This document shows positions 1-8,794 of a stretch of DNA of 64,000 nt, in pieces. The position numbers and the translations under genes are program-made. The notes under the pieces are model-generated. The model searched no databases and had not been told where the DNA came from. It was given only the letters and a program-made list of their open reading frames with translations. The stretch comes from Sphingorhabdus sp. Alg239-R122 (lineage in GTDB: Bacteria > Pseudomonadota > Alphaproteobacteria > Sphingomonadales > Sphingomonadaceae), in NCBI RefSeq assembly GCF_900537065.1, contig NZ_UNRC01000005.1, forward strand, positions 110,231 to 174,230, given 5' to 3'. Each line of letters starts with the position of its first letter. Position 1 is the stretch's first letter.

Positions 1-194
1 TTTTACGCGGTGTGGATGGGGACCAGATAAGCTTTGAGGACCGTACGGGACAAAGCTTTACTTTCGGCCATGACACTGTACATGCCGCAAAGCTGATTTT
101 GACCGACCGCCTTATTGCGGAAACGACGCCTATCTCCGCTGATGATGCGGAAGAAATTGAAACAGAAACTCTTGAAACGGAACAGGAAGACTAA
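1..194 (+). CDS. rimP: Ribosome maturation factor RimP, C-terminal fragment
   Basis: This is the 3' end of a gene that begins before the window, and codons are in phase from base 3. The roughly 63 visible residues contain a short beta-rich stretch (GVDGDQISFE) and the segment KLILTDRLIAE, followed by an acidic Asp/Glu-rich tail, which fits the C-terminal domain of RimP. RimP assists 30S subunit maturation. Its place directly upstream of nusA, two bases from that start codon, is the usual bacterial order rimP-nusA-infB. A GTG at base 12 could be misread as a start, but the frame is open upstream, so this is a partial gene. The identification leans on synteny more than on similarity. Confidence 0.75.
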   Translation, partial: LRGVDGDQISFEDRTGQSFTFGHDTVHAAKLILTDRLIAETTPISADDAEEIETETLETEQED

Positions 195-196
195 CC

Positions 197-1825
197 ATGG
201 CCAGTGCCATTTCTGCAAACAAGGCTGAACTGCTGGCAATTGCGAACGCAGTTGCATCGGAAAAAATGATCGACAAAACGATCGTTATCGAAGCGATGGA
301 AGAGGCGATCCAGCGCGCCGCGCGTGCCCGTTACGGCGCGGAAAATGATATCCGTGCAAAACTGGACCCGCAAACTGGCGATTTACGCCTGTGGCGTGTT
401 GTTGAGGTGGTTGAGGAAGTCGAGGACTATTTCAAGCAGGTTGATCTGAAAGGCGCAAAAAAACTGGAAGACGACCCCAAGCTGGGTGATTTCATTGTTG
501 ATCCGTTACCTGCTGTCGATCTGGGCCGTATTGATGCCCAGGCTGCAAAACAGGTCATTTTTCAGAAAGTGCGTGATGCTGAACGCGAACGCCAATTTGA
601 AGAATTCAAGGATCGCGGTGGTGAAATTATCACTGGTGTGGTGAAATCAGTCGAATTCGGTCATGTGATCGTCAATCTGGGCCGTGCAGAGGGCGTTATC
701 CGCCGCGACCAGCAGATCCCGCGCGAAGTTGCCCGTACAGGCGACCGCATCCGCGCTCTGATCATGAAAGTGGAGCGCCAGAACCGCGGTCCACAGATTT
801 TCCTGAGCCGCGCGCATCCCGATTTCATGCGCAAGCTATTCGCGCAGGAAGTGCCCGAAATTTATGACGGTATTATCGAGATTAAAGCGGCCGCCCGTGA
901 TCCGGGCAGCCGTGCCAAAATCGGCGTGATCAGCCATGATAGCTCGATCGATCCGGTTGGCGCATGTGTCGGCATGAAGGGTAGCCGCGTACAGGCCGTT
1001 GTGCAGGAAATGCAGGGTGAGAAAATCGACATTATTCCATGGTCTGAAGATACAGCGACATTTGTCGTGAACGCGCTTCAACCCGCAACTGTCAGCCGTG
1101 TGCTGATTGATGAGGAAGAAAGCCGCATCGAAGTGGTTGTCCCCGATGACCAGCTGTCGCTTGCCATTGGCCGCCGCGGACAGAATGTGCGTCTGGCATC
1201 GCAGCTCACCGGGTCTGCCATTGATATCATGACCGAAGCGGAATCGAGCGAGAAGCGCCAGAAAGAATTCTCCGAACGTTCCGAAATGTTCCAGAACGAG
1301 CTTGATGTTGACGAGACATTGTCGCAGCTGCTTGTTGCCGAAGGTTTCAGCGAGATGGAAGAAGTCGCCTATGTGGCGCCTGAAGAGCTTTCCAGTATTG
1401 AAGGTTTTGACGAAGAACTTGCTGCCGAGCTGCAAAGCCGTGCGCAGGAAGCTTTGGAGCGCCGCGAAGAAGCAGCACGCGGAGAGCGCCGTGAACTGGG
1501 CGTGGAAGATGATATTGCTGAAATGCCGCACCTGACTGAAGGCATGCTGGTGACACTGGGTAAGGCGGGTATCAAAACGCTTGATGACCTTGCCGATCTT
1601 GCCACGGACGAACTGGTTGCCCGCAAACGCGCCGAACCGCGCCGCCGTGATGGCAAGGGCAAGCGCAATGAGGATAAAGGCGGCATTCTGGCCAGCTATA
1701 GTCTGACCGAAGAACAGGGCAATGAGATCATCATGGCAGCCCGTGCACACTGGTTTGAAGACGAAGATGATGTGGGCAGCGATGCCGGCAAAGGGGAGGA
1801 CGCAGTTGCGGAAACCCCCCAATGA
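197..1825 (+). CDS. nusA: Transcription termination/antitermination factor NusA
   Basis: NusA binds RNA polymerase and nascent RNA and modulates pausing, termination and antitermination in the cytoplasm. The 542-residue protein has the N-terminal polymerase-binding domain (about 1-135), an S1 domain (about 141-205, with [20 protein letters not shown]), and two KH domains (KH1 with [15 protein letters not shown] near 252-266, KH2 with [13 protein letters not shown] near 325-337). Two acidic helix-hairpin-helix-like C-terminal repeats (about 365-500) follow, and the end is very acidic. The ATG lies two bases after the rimP stop. The 3' end overlaps the next gene by 20 bases, so the whole block is probably one transcript. 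Confidence 0.97.
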   Translation: MASAISANKAELLAIANAVASEKMIDKTIVIEAMEEAIQRAARARYGAENDIRAKLDPQTGDLRLWRVVEVVEEVEDYFKQVDLKGAKKLEDDPKLGDFIVDPLPAVDLGRIDAQAAKQVIFQKVRDAERERQFEEFKDRGGEIITGVVKSVEFGHVIVNLGRAEGVIRRDQQIPREVARTGDRIRALIMKVERQNRGPQIFLSRAHPDFMRKLFAQEVPEIYDGIIEIKAAARDPGSRAKIGVISHDSSIDPVGACVGMKGSRVQAVVQEMQGEKIDIIPWSEDTATFVVNALQPATVSRVLIDEEESRIEVVVPDDQLSLAIGRRGQNVRLASQLTGSAIDIMTEAESSEKRQKEFSERSEMFQNELDVDETLSQLLVAEGFSEMEEVAYVAPEELSSIEGFDEELAAELQSRAQEALERREEAARGERRELGVEDDIAEMPHLTEGMLVTLGKAGIKTLDDLADLATDELVARKRAEPRRRDGKGKRNEDKGGILASYSLTEEQGNEIIMAARAHWFEDEDDVGSDAGKGEDAVAETPQ

Positions 1826-2552
1826 CACTTCAAATGATCCGGTAAGACGCTGCATCCTTTCGGGTGCGACCGCGCCCAGGGATGAGTTGATACGGCTGGC
1901 GCTTGGCCCTGAGGGTCAGGTGGCGCCCGACGTGCGCGCTGCTGCACAAGGCCGTGGCGCGTGGATCGGTGTGGCTCGTACAGAGCTCGAAGATGCTGTT
2001 GCCAAAGGCAGACTGAAAGGCGCATTGGCGCGGGCGTTCAAGGGCGAGGCAACCGATATTCCGGCTGATTTGCCTGCATTGATCGACACTGCGCTGGAAC
2101 GGGCGTTTCTTGATCGCTTAGGTCTGGAAGCACGTTCGGGTAAGCTTTTCACGGGCTTTGACAAGATTAACGTCGCCGCGCGTCAGGGGCAGGTATATCT
2201 GCTTATGCATGCCGGGGATGCCAGTGAAGACGGCAACCGCAAGCTGGATCAGGCATGGCGGATGGGCAATGATGCAGAAGGCAGTAATTTGCGCGGGCTC
2301 GTCTTGCCTATAGACCGCTCCCCCCTATCTGTGGCATTGGGACGGGAAAATGTGGTCCATCTGGCAGTTACGGATCGCGCAGCGGCATCTCGCATAGGCA
2401 CTATAGCGATCCGTCTGGCGCGTTATCGTGCCGGAAATATTCATGAAACCGGGTTTATGGCCGGTGTCTTGGATGAAAAAAATGGTGTTGGCACCACAGT
2501 TGGCGAGGATCATGTGATCCCTGCGATACAAGAAGAAGTAATGAAGGGCTAA
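1806..2552 (+). CDS. YlxR-family (DUF448) RNA-binding protein with L7Ae-like domain
   Basis: This 248-residue protein pairs an N-terminal DUF448/YlxR domain (about residues 8-85; RRCILSG motif, later RGAWIG) with a C-terminal L7Ae-like region (about 110-200; FDKINVAARQGQVYLL). The two-domain form is usual in alphaproteobacteria between nusA and infB. YlxR-type proteins bind RNA, and the Bacillus homologue (RnpM) modulates RNase P; a role here is inferred. I chose the TTG at 1806 because a strong ribosome binding site (ggggagg, 1793-1799) sits seven bases upstream. Longer in-frame starts lie deep inside nusA. The start overlaps the nusA end, suggesting translational coupling. Confidence 0.88.
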   Translation: MRKPPNDTSNDPVRRCILSGATAPRDELIRLALGPEGQVAPDVRAAAQGRGAWIGVARTELEDAVAKGRLKGALARAFKGEATDIPADLPALIDTALERAFLDRLGLEARSGKLFTGFDKINVAARQGQVYLLMHAGDASEDGNRKLDQAWRMGNDAEGSNLRGLVLPIDRSPLSVALGRENVVHLAVTDRAAASRIGTIAIRLARYRAGNIHETGFMAGVLDEKNGVGTTVGEDHVIPAIQEEVMKG

Positions 2553-2561
2553 GTCTGTTCG

Positions 2562-5099
2562 ATGAGTGATAAAGAGAAAAAAGAGTCAAAACCGGCACGC
2601 AAACCACTGGGTTTGAAACGTTCGGTCGAGGCTGGAGAAGTCAAGCAGACGTTTAGCCATGGTCGTACCAACAAGGTAGTGGTTGAGGTCAAGCGCCGTA
2701 AACTGGTGGGTAAGCCGGGTGCGCAGGAAGCAGCCAAGAAAATTGATCCGGTGGCACCGCCTGAACAAAAGGCGCCTGAAAAACCGGCACCTGCGCCAGC
2801 GCCCAAACCAAAACCGAAAGCTGCAGATACACTGACCCGTCAGGAGCGACAGGAAAAGCTGCTGCGTGAAGCCGAAGAAGCACGTCTGACCGCGCTTGAG
2901 GAAACACGTCGCCGCGAAATGCAGAAAAAGAAAGAAAGTACGGCAGAAGAAAAACGCCGGGTTGAAGAAAACAAAAAAGCCAGCGCCGAAGAGAAAAAAG
3001 CAACTGAAGAAGCTGTCAAGCAGGCCAAAGATGAAGCTGCACAAAAAGCGGCGGAAGAACAAAAAGCCGCTGCGGATGCATCTGCCGCTGCAACGAGCGA
3101 CAAAGCACCTGCACCGCGTAAATTTACGCCTGTCGAGCGGCCACCCCGGGCCGAACCAAAGAAACCGGCACCCAAGCCGTCGCGCTCACGTAACGAACGC
3201 CGTCAGTCGGGCAAACTGACTGTCACCAAGGCGCTGTCGCAGGGTGATGGTGGTGCACGCGCGCGTTCGCTTGCCGCACTGAAACGTGCGCGTGAAAAAG
3301 AAAAACGTGCGCAGATGGCCGGCCAGCCGCGTGAGGCCAAGCCCAAGCAGAGCCGCGAAGTCATCGTGCCCGAAGCTATTACGGTTCAGGAACTGGCTAA
3401 ACGGATGGGTGAAAAGGGCGCAGACCTGGTCAAAGCGTTGTTCAACATGGACATGATGGTTACGGTAAATCAAACCATTGACGCCGATACCGCAGAATTG
3501 CTGGTTGAAGAATTTGGTCATAAAATCAATCGTGTATCCGATGATGATATCGAAATTGATGTTGAAACCGATGTTGATCCCGAAGATACGCTGAAACCGC
3601 GTCCTCCGGTTGTAACCATCATGGGGCATGTCGATCATGGCAAGACCTCGCTGCTTGACGCACTGCGTGGCACCGATGTGGTCACTGGTGAAGCGGGCGG
3701 CATTACTCAGCATATCGGCGCGTATCAGGTGAAACGCAAAGATGGCAATGTCATCACTTTCCTGGATACACCGGGGCATGAAGCCTTTACAGAAATGCGC
3801 CTGCGCGGGGCCAATGTCACCGATATCGTCATTCTGGTGGTGGCTGCCGATGATGGCCTGATGCCGCAGACGATCGAGGCGATCAATCATACCAAGGCCG
3901 CTGATGTGCCAATGATCGTCGCAATCAATAAAATCGACAAGGATGGCGCCAATCCGCAAAAAATTCGCGAACGTCTTTTGGAACATGAAGTGATTGTGGA
4001 AGCGATGTCAGGTGAAGTGCAGGATGTGGAAGTTTCCGCGCTCAAAGGCACCAACCTGGATGAACTGGTTGAAAAAATCATGCTTCAGGCGGAACTGCTT
4101 GAGCTGAAAGCCAATCCTGACCGCAATGCCGATGCGACTGTTATCGAGGCGAAGCTGGATAAGGGTCGCGGCCCGGTTGCGACGGTTCTTGTTAACCGCG
4201 GTACTTTGAAACGCGGTGACGTTTTTGTTGTCGGCGGTGAAAGCGGCAAGGTCCGTGCATTGATTGATGATAAGGGCAAGCAAGTCAAGGAAGCTGGGCC
4301 TTCGGTTCCGGTAGAAGTGCTGGGTCTGAGCGGTGTGCCATCTTCTGGTGAAAAACTCACAGTTGTCGAAAATGAACAGCGCGCGCGTGAAGTTGCCGAA
4401 TACCGTAAACAAAAAGCACTTGAACAACGTACAGCCACTGCGCCTGCATCGCTCGAAAATCTGTTCTCGGGTATCAGCGATAAAGCCATTGAGTATCCTG
4501 TGCTCATCAAGGGTGATGTGCAGGGCTCGGTTGAAGCGATTGCGGGTTCTTTGAACAAGATTTCCAATGATGACATCAAAGTACGCGTTCTGCATTCAGG
4601 CGTTGGCGGCATTACAGAATCTGATGTGACATTGGCCAAGGCGTCCAATGCGCCGATTATCGGCTTTAATGTCCGCGCCAACGCGAAAGCGCGTGAAATT
4701 GCACAGCGCGAGGGCGTGCGGTTCAAATATTTCGATGTCATTTATGACCTGATCGAAGACATTAAAGGCGAAATGGCAGGTGAACTGGGACCAGAGCGCA
4801 TCGAAACCGTTGTAGGACGTGCAGAAGTCAAGGAAGTCTTCCCTGCGGGCAAGAAAGACAAGGCCGCTGGCCTGTTGGTGCTCGATGGCGTCATCAAGAC
4901 AGGCCATCATGCGCGCCTTACCCGCGAAGATGTTATCGTTTCGAAGACGGTCATCGCTTCGCTGCGCCGCTTCAAGGACAATGTCGACGAAGTCCGCTCT
5001 GGCCTTGAATGTGGTGTCGTGTTGGAAGACACAAATGACATTAAGGCGGGCGATACGCTTGAGGTCTTCGACGTGGAACTGAAAGAACGGGTGCTTTAA
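2562..5099 (+). CDS. infB: Translation initiation factor IF-2
   Basis: IF-2 is the GTPase that places fMet-tRNA on the 30S subunit and promotes subunit joining. The 845-residue protein opens with the IF-2-associated segment ([18 protein letters not shown]) and a long, charged Ala/Lys/Glu-rich stretch (about 60-220). The IF2_N domain is near 265-320. G-domain motifs follow: G1 GHVDHGKT at about 355-362, G3 DTPGHE near 402, G4 NKID near 455, and then domains II to IV. Length and layout are typical of alphaproteobacteria. The gene starts nine bases after the ylxR-like stop and is followed by rbfA. Confidence 0.98.
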   Translation: MSDKEKKESKPARKPLGLKRSVEAGEVKQTFSHGRTNKVVVEVKRRKLVGKPGAQEAAKKIDPVAPPEQKAPEKPAPAPAPKPKPKAADTLTRQERQEKLLREAEEARLTALEETRRREMQKKKESTAEEKRRVEENKKASAEEKKATEEAVKQAKDEAAQKAAEEQKAAADASAAATSDKAPAPRKFTPVERPPRAEPKKPAPKPSRSRNERRQSGKLTVTKALSQGDGGARARSLAALKRAREKEKRAQMAGQPREAKPKQSREVIVPEAITVQELAKRMGEKGADLVKALFNMDMMVTVNQTIDADTAELLVEEFGHKINRVSDDDIEIDVETDVDPEDTLKPRPPVVTIMGHVDHGKTSLLDALRGTDVVTGEAGGITQHIGAYQVKRKDGNVITFLDTPGHEAFTEMRLRGANVTDIVILVVAADDGLMPQTIEAINHTKAADVPMIVAINKIDKDGANPQKIRERLLEHEVIVEAMSGEVQDVEVSALKGTNLDELVEKIMLQAELLELKANPDRNADATVIEAKLDKGRGPVATVLVNRGTLKRGDVFVVGGESGKVRALIDDKGKQVKEAGPSVPVEVLGLSGVPSSGEKLTVVENEQRAREVAEYRKQKALEQRTATAPASLENLFSGISDKAIEYPVLIKGDVQGSVEAIAGSLNKISNDDIKVRVLHSGVGGITESDVTLAKASNAPIIGFNVRANAKAREIAQREGVRFKYFDVIYDLIEDIKGEMAGELGPERIETVVGRAEVKEVFPAGKKDKAAGLLVLDGVIKTGHHARLTREDVIVSKTVIASLRRFKDNVDEVRSGLECGVVLEDTNDIKAGDTLEVFDVELKERVL

Positions 5100-5120
5100 C
5101 GGTACCGCTTTTGAAAGCAT

Positions 5121-5522
5121 ATGGCCAAACATAACGATACCTCTCCCGAAGGCCGCTCTGTCCGCGTTTTGCGGGTGGGGGAACAGGTGCGCCATGTCCT
5201 GTCGGAAATCCTGCTGCGCGGTGATGTGCATGATGAAGTGCTAGCCGATGCGACGGTTTCAGTGACCGAGGTGCGGATATCGCCGGATTTGCGCAATGCC
5301 ACGGTCTTTATCAAGCCGTTGCTTGGTAAAGAAGAAACCGCTGTTTTGAAAGCGCTGCGTACCAATACCGCTTATCTGCAGCGTGAAGTGGCCAGGCGCA
5401 TCAAGATGAAATATGCCGCAAAACTTAAATTCGTAGCTGATGAAAGCTTTGATGAAGGCGGACACGTCGAAAACCTACTACGGGAACCCAAAGTAGCACA
5501 GGATCTGGATCAGGCTGAATAG
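5121..5522 (+). CDS. rbfA: 30S ribosome-binding factor RbfA
   Basis: RbfA binds immature 30S subunits and is needed for 16S rRNA 5'-end processing and cold adaptation. The 133-residue protein shows the family pattern: an N-terminal helix with [20 protein letters not shown] (about 14-33), a central [19 protein letters not shown] strand region of the type-II KH fold, and a C-terminal [18 protein letters not shown] segment. It lies 21 bases after infB. The usual next gene, truB, is displaced by three inserted genes (tdk, a GNAT gene and a site-2 protease). Confidence 0.96.
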   Translation: MAKHNDTSPEGRSVRVLRVGEQVRHVLSEILLRGDVHDEVLADATVSVTEVRISPDLRNATVFIKPLLGKEETAVLKALRTNTAYLQREVARRIKMKYAAKLKFVADESFDEGGHVENLLREPKVAQDLDQAE

Positions 5523-5574
5523 AGTTTCTATCAAACCTGCTTTCACTCATGGCTGAATGGCATTAGGGAGGGGT

Positions 5575-6156
5575 ATGGCCAAACTCTATTTCTACTATGC
5601 CTCTATGAACGCGGGCAAATCGACAACGCTGTTGCAGGCGGATTTCAATTACCGTGAGCGCGGCATGGAGACTATGTTGTGGACCGCAGCGCTCGATAAC
5701 CGGTATGACACTGGCGTTATAACATCGCGTATCGGTTTGCAGGCGGATGCGAACCTGTTTGATCCTGACACTGATATGCTGGCCGCCATTACGGCAGAAA
5801 GTGGCGCTCGCAAACTGGCATGTGTGATGGTCGATGAAGCCCAGTTTTTAAGTAAAGAGCAGGTGTTTGAGTTGGCCAATGTGTGCGATACGCTGGGCAT
5901 TCCGGTGCTGGCCTATGGTTTGCGCACCGATTTTCAGGCGGAGCTATTCCCGGGCAGCGCGCAGTTGCTGGCGCTGGCGGACTCTCTGGTGGAACTGAAA
6001 GCTGTATGCGAGTGCGGGCGAAAGTCGACCATGAACCTGCGTGTCGATGAAAATGGCAAAGCGGTAAAGGCGGGTGCCCAAACCGAAGTCGGCGGTAATG
6101 ACCGCTATGTCGCGCTGTGCCGCAAGCATTTTACCGAAGCATTGAACAATGGCTGA
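5575..6156 (+). CDS. tdk: Thymidine kinase (type II)
   Basis: Tdk phosphorylates thymidine to dTMP with ATP in the salvage pathway. The 193-residue product begins [17 protein letters not shown], matching the N-terminus of enterobacterial Tdk, with the P-loop at about residues 11-17. VDEAQFL is the Walker-B/catalytic-Glu region, and cysteines in VCECGRKS and LCRKH are probable zinc ligands. I chose the ATG at 5575 because it aligns with family N-termini and follows agggagggg, although the spacing is short. An in-frame ATG at 5557 would add six residues. The 3' end overlaps the next gene by eight bases. Confidence 0.95.
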   Translation: MAKLYFYYASMNAGKSTTLLQADFNYRERGMETMLWTAALDNRYDTGVITSRIGLQADANLFDPDTDMLAAITAESGARKLACVMVDEAQFLSKEQVFELANVCDTLGIPVLAYGLRTDFQAELFPGSAQLLALADSLVELKAVCECGRKSTMNLRVDENGKAVKAGAQTEVGGNDRYVALCRKHFTEALNNG

Positions 6157-6691
6157 TATTGGCGGACTGTCATGTACGTTGCAGGAAGGCGATGTAAGGC
6201 TTGAACCGCTGGCTGACCGGCATATTGAGCCATTGCGCGTGGCATGTGCGGAAGATCGGGAAATCTGGGAGATTTTCCCAGTTTCCCTGATTGACGATTT
6301 TGACGAAACCATCAAGCGGATGCACGCTACCAATGATTGGGTGCGCTTTGCTGTTATCAACGAAGAGACAGATAAGGTTGTTGGTATGACCAACTATATC
6401 AGGCCGGACGTTCATGGTGTCGTTGAAATTGGTGGAACCTATATTGCACCGTCTGTACGTGGAACCGGTTTCAATCGTATTATGAAAAAGCTCCTAATCG
6501 ATCATGCTTTTGCGAGTGGTTTCCGGAAAATCGAATTTCGGGTGGACACGCGTAACAAGCGTTCCATGGCGGCTGTACTGAAACTAGGGGCGAAACAGGA
6601 AGGCATCCTGCGCAAAAACCTTGTGACCTGGACAGGATATGTACGTGACTCTGCTGTATTTGGTCTGATGCAAGATGAATGGAACGGATAA
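6149..6691 (+). CDS. GNAT-family N-acetyltransferase (RimJ/RimL-like)
   Basis: The 180-residue protein has the GNAT fold in the RimJ/RimL (Acetyltransf_3) arrangement. The N-terminal strand reads [15 protein letters not shown]; an acetyl-CoA-binding stretch [16 protein letters not shown] lies near residues 100-115; and a C-terminal motif reads [20 protein letters not shown]. Such enzymes acetylate protein N-termini, amino acids or small molecules; the substrate cannot be read from the sequence. The ATG overlaps the tdk end by eight bases, and the stop overlaps the next ATG (TAATG), so it sits in the rbfA-to-truB transcript. Confidence 0.88.
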   Translation: MADIGGLSCTLQEGDVRLEPLADRHIEPLRVACAEDREIWEIFPVSLIDDFDETIKRMHATNDWVRFAVINEETDKVVGMTNYIRPDVHGVVEIGGTYIAPSVRGTGFNRIMKKLLIDHAFASGFRKIEFRVDTRNKRSMAAVLKLGAKQEGILRKNLVTWTGYVRDSAVFGLMQDEWNG

Positions 6692-7383
6692 TGGACGACA
6701 CGAATATTATTTATACTGTTGCGACATGGCTGATCCCGCTTATGCTCGCGATTGTATTTCATGAAGTTGCCCATGGCTGGGTCGCGCGCTATTTCGGTGA
6801 CCCGACTGCGGCCAGTTTGGGGCGGCTGACACTGAACCCGATCAAGCATGTCGATCCAATCGGTACCGTTGCGCTGCCGACCCTGCTTGCTGTTACCGGG
6901 GCGCCAATATTCGGGTGGGCAAAACCCGTCCCTGTCGTGCAAAGTCGGCTGCGCAATCCGCGCTGGCATATGATGGCTGTGGCCTTCGCGGGGCCGGGGA
7001 TAAACCTGATCCTTGGCTTTTTCGCGGTTGCTGCGATGGCGCTTATGGTAAACATCATGGGTGAGGGCGCAGATTTTGGCACAGTGAGCGGATTCATTTT
7101 TGATAATCTGCGTAACTTTATGATTATCAACATTTTTCTGGCATTATTCAATCTCCTGCCGGTACCACCATTTGATGGTTCGCATATTGTGGAGGGTATT
7201 TTGCCACCACCGCTTGCGGAAAAATATGCGTCCTTGCGCAAATATAGCCTGCCGATCCTGCTTTTACTGCTGCTGGTCCTGCCGATGGTTTTTCCAGAGG
7301 CGCGGATTATCGAGCGAGTGATTTTGCCACCAGTTGTTTTTGTTATTAATTTCTATCTTGGAATATTCGGCCTGAATGTCTGA
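6691..7383 (+). CDS. Site-2 protease family protein (M50 metallopeptidase)
   Basis: This is a compact intramembrane metalloprotease of about 230 residues. The zinc motif HEVAH is at residues 24-28 in the first membrane segment. The second conserved motif, NLLPVPPFDG, lies near 154-163 and carries the metal-binding Asp. Four or more hydrophobic segments are visible. There is no PDZ domain, so it belongs to the short FtsH-independent M50 class rather than RseP. I placed the start at 6691, where TAATG couples it to the GNAT stop; ATG 6679 is an alternative with four more residues. The 3' end overlaps truB by eight bases. The substrate is unknown. Confidence 0.9.
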   Translation: MDDTNIIYTVATWLIPLMLAIVFHEVAHGWVARYFGDPTAASLGRLTLNPIKHVDPIGTVALPTLLAVTGAPIFGWAKPVPVVQSRLRNPRWHMMAVAFAGPGINLILGFFAVAAMALMVNIMGEGADFGTVSGFIFDNLRNFMIINIFLALFNLLPVPPFDGSHIVEGILPPPLAEKYASLRKYSLPILLLLLLVLPMVFPEARIIERVILPPVVFVINFYLGIFGLNV

Positions 7384-8278
7384 GCCGCACATCAATGGCT
7401 GGATTATTCTGGACAAACCGTTGGAACTGGGGTCGACACAGGCTGTGGGCGCAGTGAAGCGTAACTTGCGTGAAGGCGGCTATCCAAAAACAAAGACAGG
7501 GCATGGCGGGACACTTGATCCGTTGGCGACGGGCGTGCTGCCCATTGCGCTGGGGGAGGCAACCAAACTTGCCGGGCGGATGCTGGATGCCAGCAAGATA
7601 TATGAATTCACCATCGCGTTTGGTGCGGAAACTTCGACCCTGGATGTTGAAGGTGAGGTAACGGAAACTTCGGATGTGCGCCCGTCACCTGCTGCGATTG
7701 TATCGGTTCTGTCCGAATTTATGGGGCCAATTCAGCAGGTCCCACCCAAATATTCCGCTCTCAAGGTGGAAGGGAAGCGTGCCTATGATCTGGCGCGGGC
7801 GGGAGAAGATTTTGCGCTGAAAATGCGGACTGTGACGATTTACGAGCTCAAAACCACTGGTCCTGTCTCTGCTGATAGCGTCACTCTCATGGCCCATGTA
7901 TCCAAGGGAACATATATCCGCTCTCTCGCGCGTGATATTGCGTGTAAGCTGGGTACAGTGGGTCATGTCACCATGCTACGCCGGATAAAGGCGGGACCTT
8001 TTGATCTTTCGCATGCGATTTCGCTGGACAAACTCAACGAAATTGGTAAAGGCGCACCCCTAGATGACATAATCTTGCCGATGAAGGCAGGGCTGGACGA
8101 CATCCCGGCTCTTGACCTTAATCCCGAACAGGCAAGGAGGCTCCGACTGGGGCAGGTCGATATCGGGATTGTCGCGGACGACGGGCAATATTGGGCGCGG
8201 GATGGAGAAGGCTCTCCGGTCGCACTTATACGGCTTGAAAACAGTAGAACCATTATCGAACGCGGGTTTAATGTTTAA
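7376..8278 (+). CDS. truB: tRNA pseudouridine(55) synthase TruB
   Basis: TruB isomerises U55 in the T-loop of tRNAs. The 300-residue protein carries the N-terminal GWIILDKPLELGSTQAV motif and the catalytic block KTGHGGTLDPLATGVLPI, with Asp48 as the catalytic residue. The central KVEGKRAYDLAR, GTYIRSLARDI and LRRIKAGPF blocks are also present. Its C-terminal region is the short proteobacterial PUA-like type. The ATG lies inside the preceding gene's last codons. rpsO follows after 22 bases. Confidence 0.97.
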   Translation: MSEPHINGWIILDKPLELGSTQAVGAVKRNLREGGYPKTKTGHGGTLDPLATGVLPIALGEATKLAGRMLDASKIYEFTIAFGAETSTLDVEGEVTETSDVRPSPAAIVSVLSEFMGPIQQVPPKYSALKVEGKRAYDLARAGEDFALKMRTVTIYELKTTGPVSADSVTLMAHVSKGTYIRSLARDIACKLGTVGHVTMLRRIKAGPFDLSHAISLDKLNEIGKGAPLDDIILPMKAGLDDIPALDLNPEQARRLRLGQVDIGIVADDGQYWARDGEGSPVALIRLENSRTIIERGFNV

Positions 8279-8300
8279 GATGTTCGAAGGAATGAATTAA

Positions 8301-8570
8301 ATGACTATTACTGCAGAACGCAAAGCAGAAGTGATCGCTGAACACGCACTTGAAAAAGGTGATACAGGTTCCCCCGAAGTACAGGTGGCTATCCTGACCG
8401 AACGGATCACAAACCTGACCGAGCACTTTAAAGGTCACCACAAAGACAACCACAGCCGTCGCGGTCTTTTGATGATGGTCAACAAGCGTCGTTCGCTGCT
8501 CGACTATCTTCGCAAGAAAGATGAAGGTCGTTATAATGACCTGATCGCGAAACTGGGTCTTCGTAAATAA
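8301..8570 (+). CDS. rpsO: 30S ribosomal protein S15
   Basis: S15 is a primary 16S rRNA-binding protein of the 30S platform. The 89-residue product has the normal length and the conserved blocks [34 protein letters not shown] and [12 protein letters not shown]. It is followed at once by a hairpin and T-run (8582-8610). The downstream pnp gene has its own long structured leader, as in many proteobacteria. Confidence 0.98.
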   Translation: MTITAERKAEVIAEHALEKGDTGSPEVQVAILTERITNLTEHFKGHHKDNHSRRGLLMMVNKRRSLLDYLRKKDEGRYNDLIAKLGLRK

Positions 8571-8581
8571 GAATATGATGG

Positions 8582-8610
8582 GCGGCTCCTTTTGGGGCCG
8601 CTTTTCGTTT
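8582..8610 (+). terminator. Rho-independent terminator after rpsO
   Basis: GCGGCTCC (8582-8589) pairs with GGGGCCGC (8594-8601) through one G-U pair and a TTTT loop, followed by TTTTCGTTT. It begins 11 bases after the rpsO stop. It would end or attenuate the nusA-to-rpsO transcript before pnp. Confidence 0.8.
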
Positions 8611-8677
8611 GGGTTATTGGCGACAGGACATTGAATCCAGCCTTTAATCAAAAAGGGATTGAACCGGCAATTCGGCA

Positions 8678-8774
8678 GGTTCGGCCCAAGCGGAGCAAAA
8701 AAAACGCTCCCGAACCGATCCGGGCCGGACAGCCCGGAAAATGAAGACAGACCCGCCGCAATAGGGCGTGCGGG
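8678..8774 (+). promoter_or_regulatory. Structured pnp leader with three consecutive hairpins
   Basis: Between the rpsO terminator and the pnp start there are three potential RNA hairpins. The first has GGTTCGG (8678-8684) pairing with CCGAACC (8710-8716), plus an inner GGAGC/GCTCC around an A-rich loop. The second has TCCGGGC (8719-8725) pairing perfectly with GCCCGGA (8732-8738). The third has CCCGC (8752-8756) pairing with GCGGG (8770-8774). In enterobacteria the pnp leader hairpin is cut by RNase III and degraded by PNPase as an autoregulatory loop. A similar role here is inferred. Confidence 0.55.
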
Positions 8775-8794
8775 ACTGAATAGGAAAAAATCAT

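Noticed and set aside
836..1855. Long minus-strand open frame opposite nusA (339 codons)
   Set aside because: It lies wholly antisense to nusA, has no recognisable domain and no ribosome site; it is a coding shadow.
3186..3986. Long minus-strand open frame opposite infB
   Set aside because: It mirrors the IF-2 G domain and contains no family motif.
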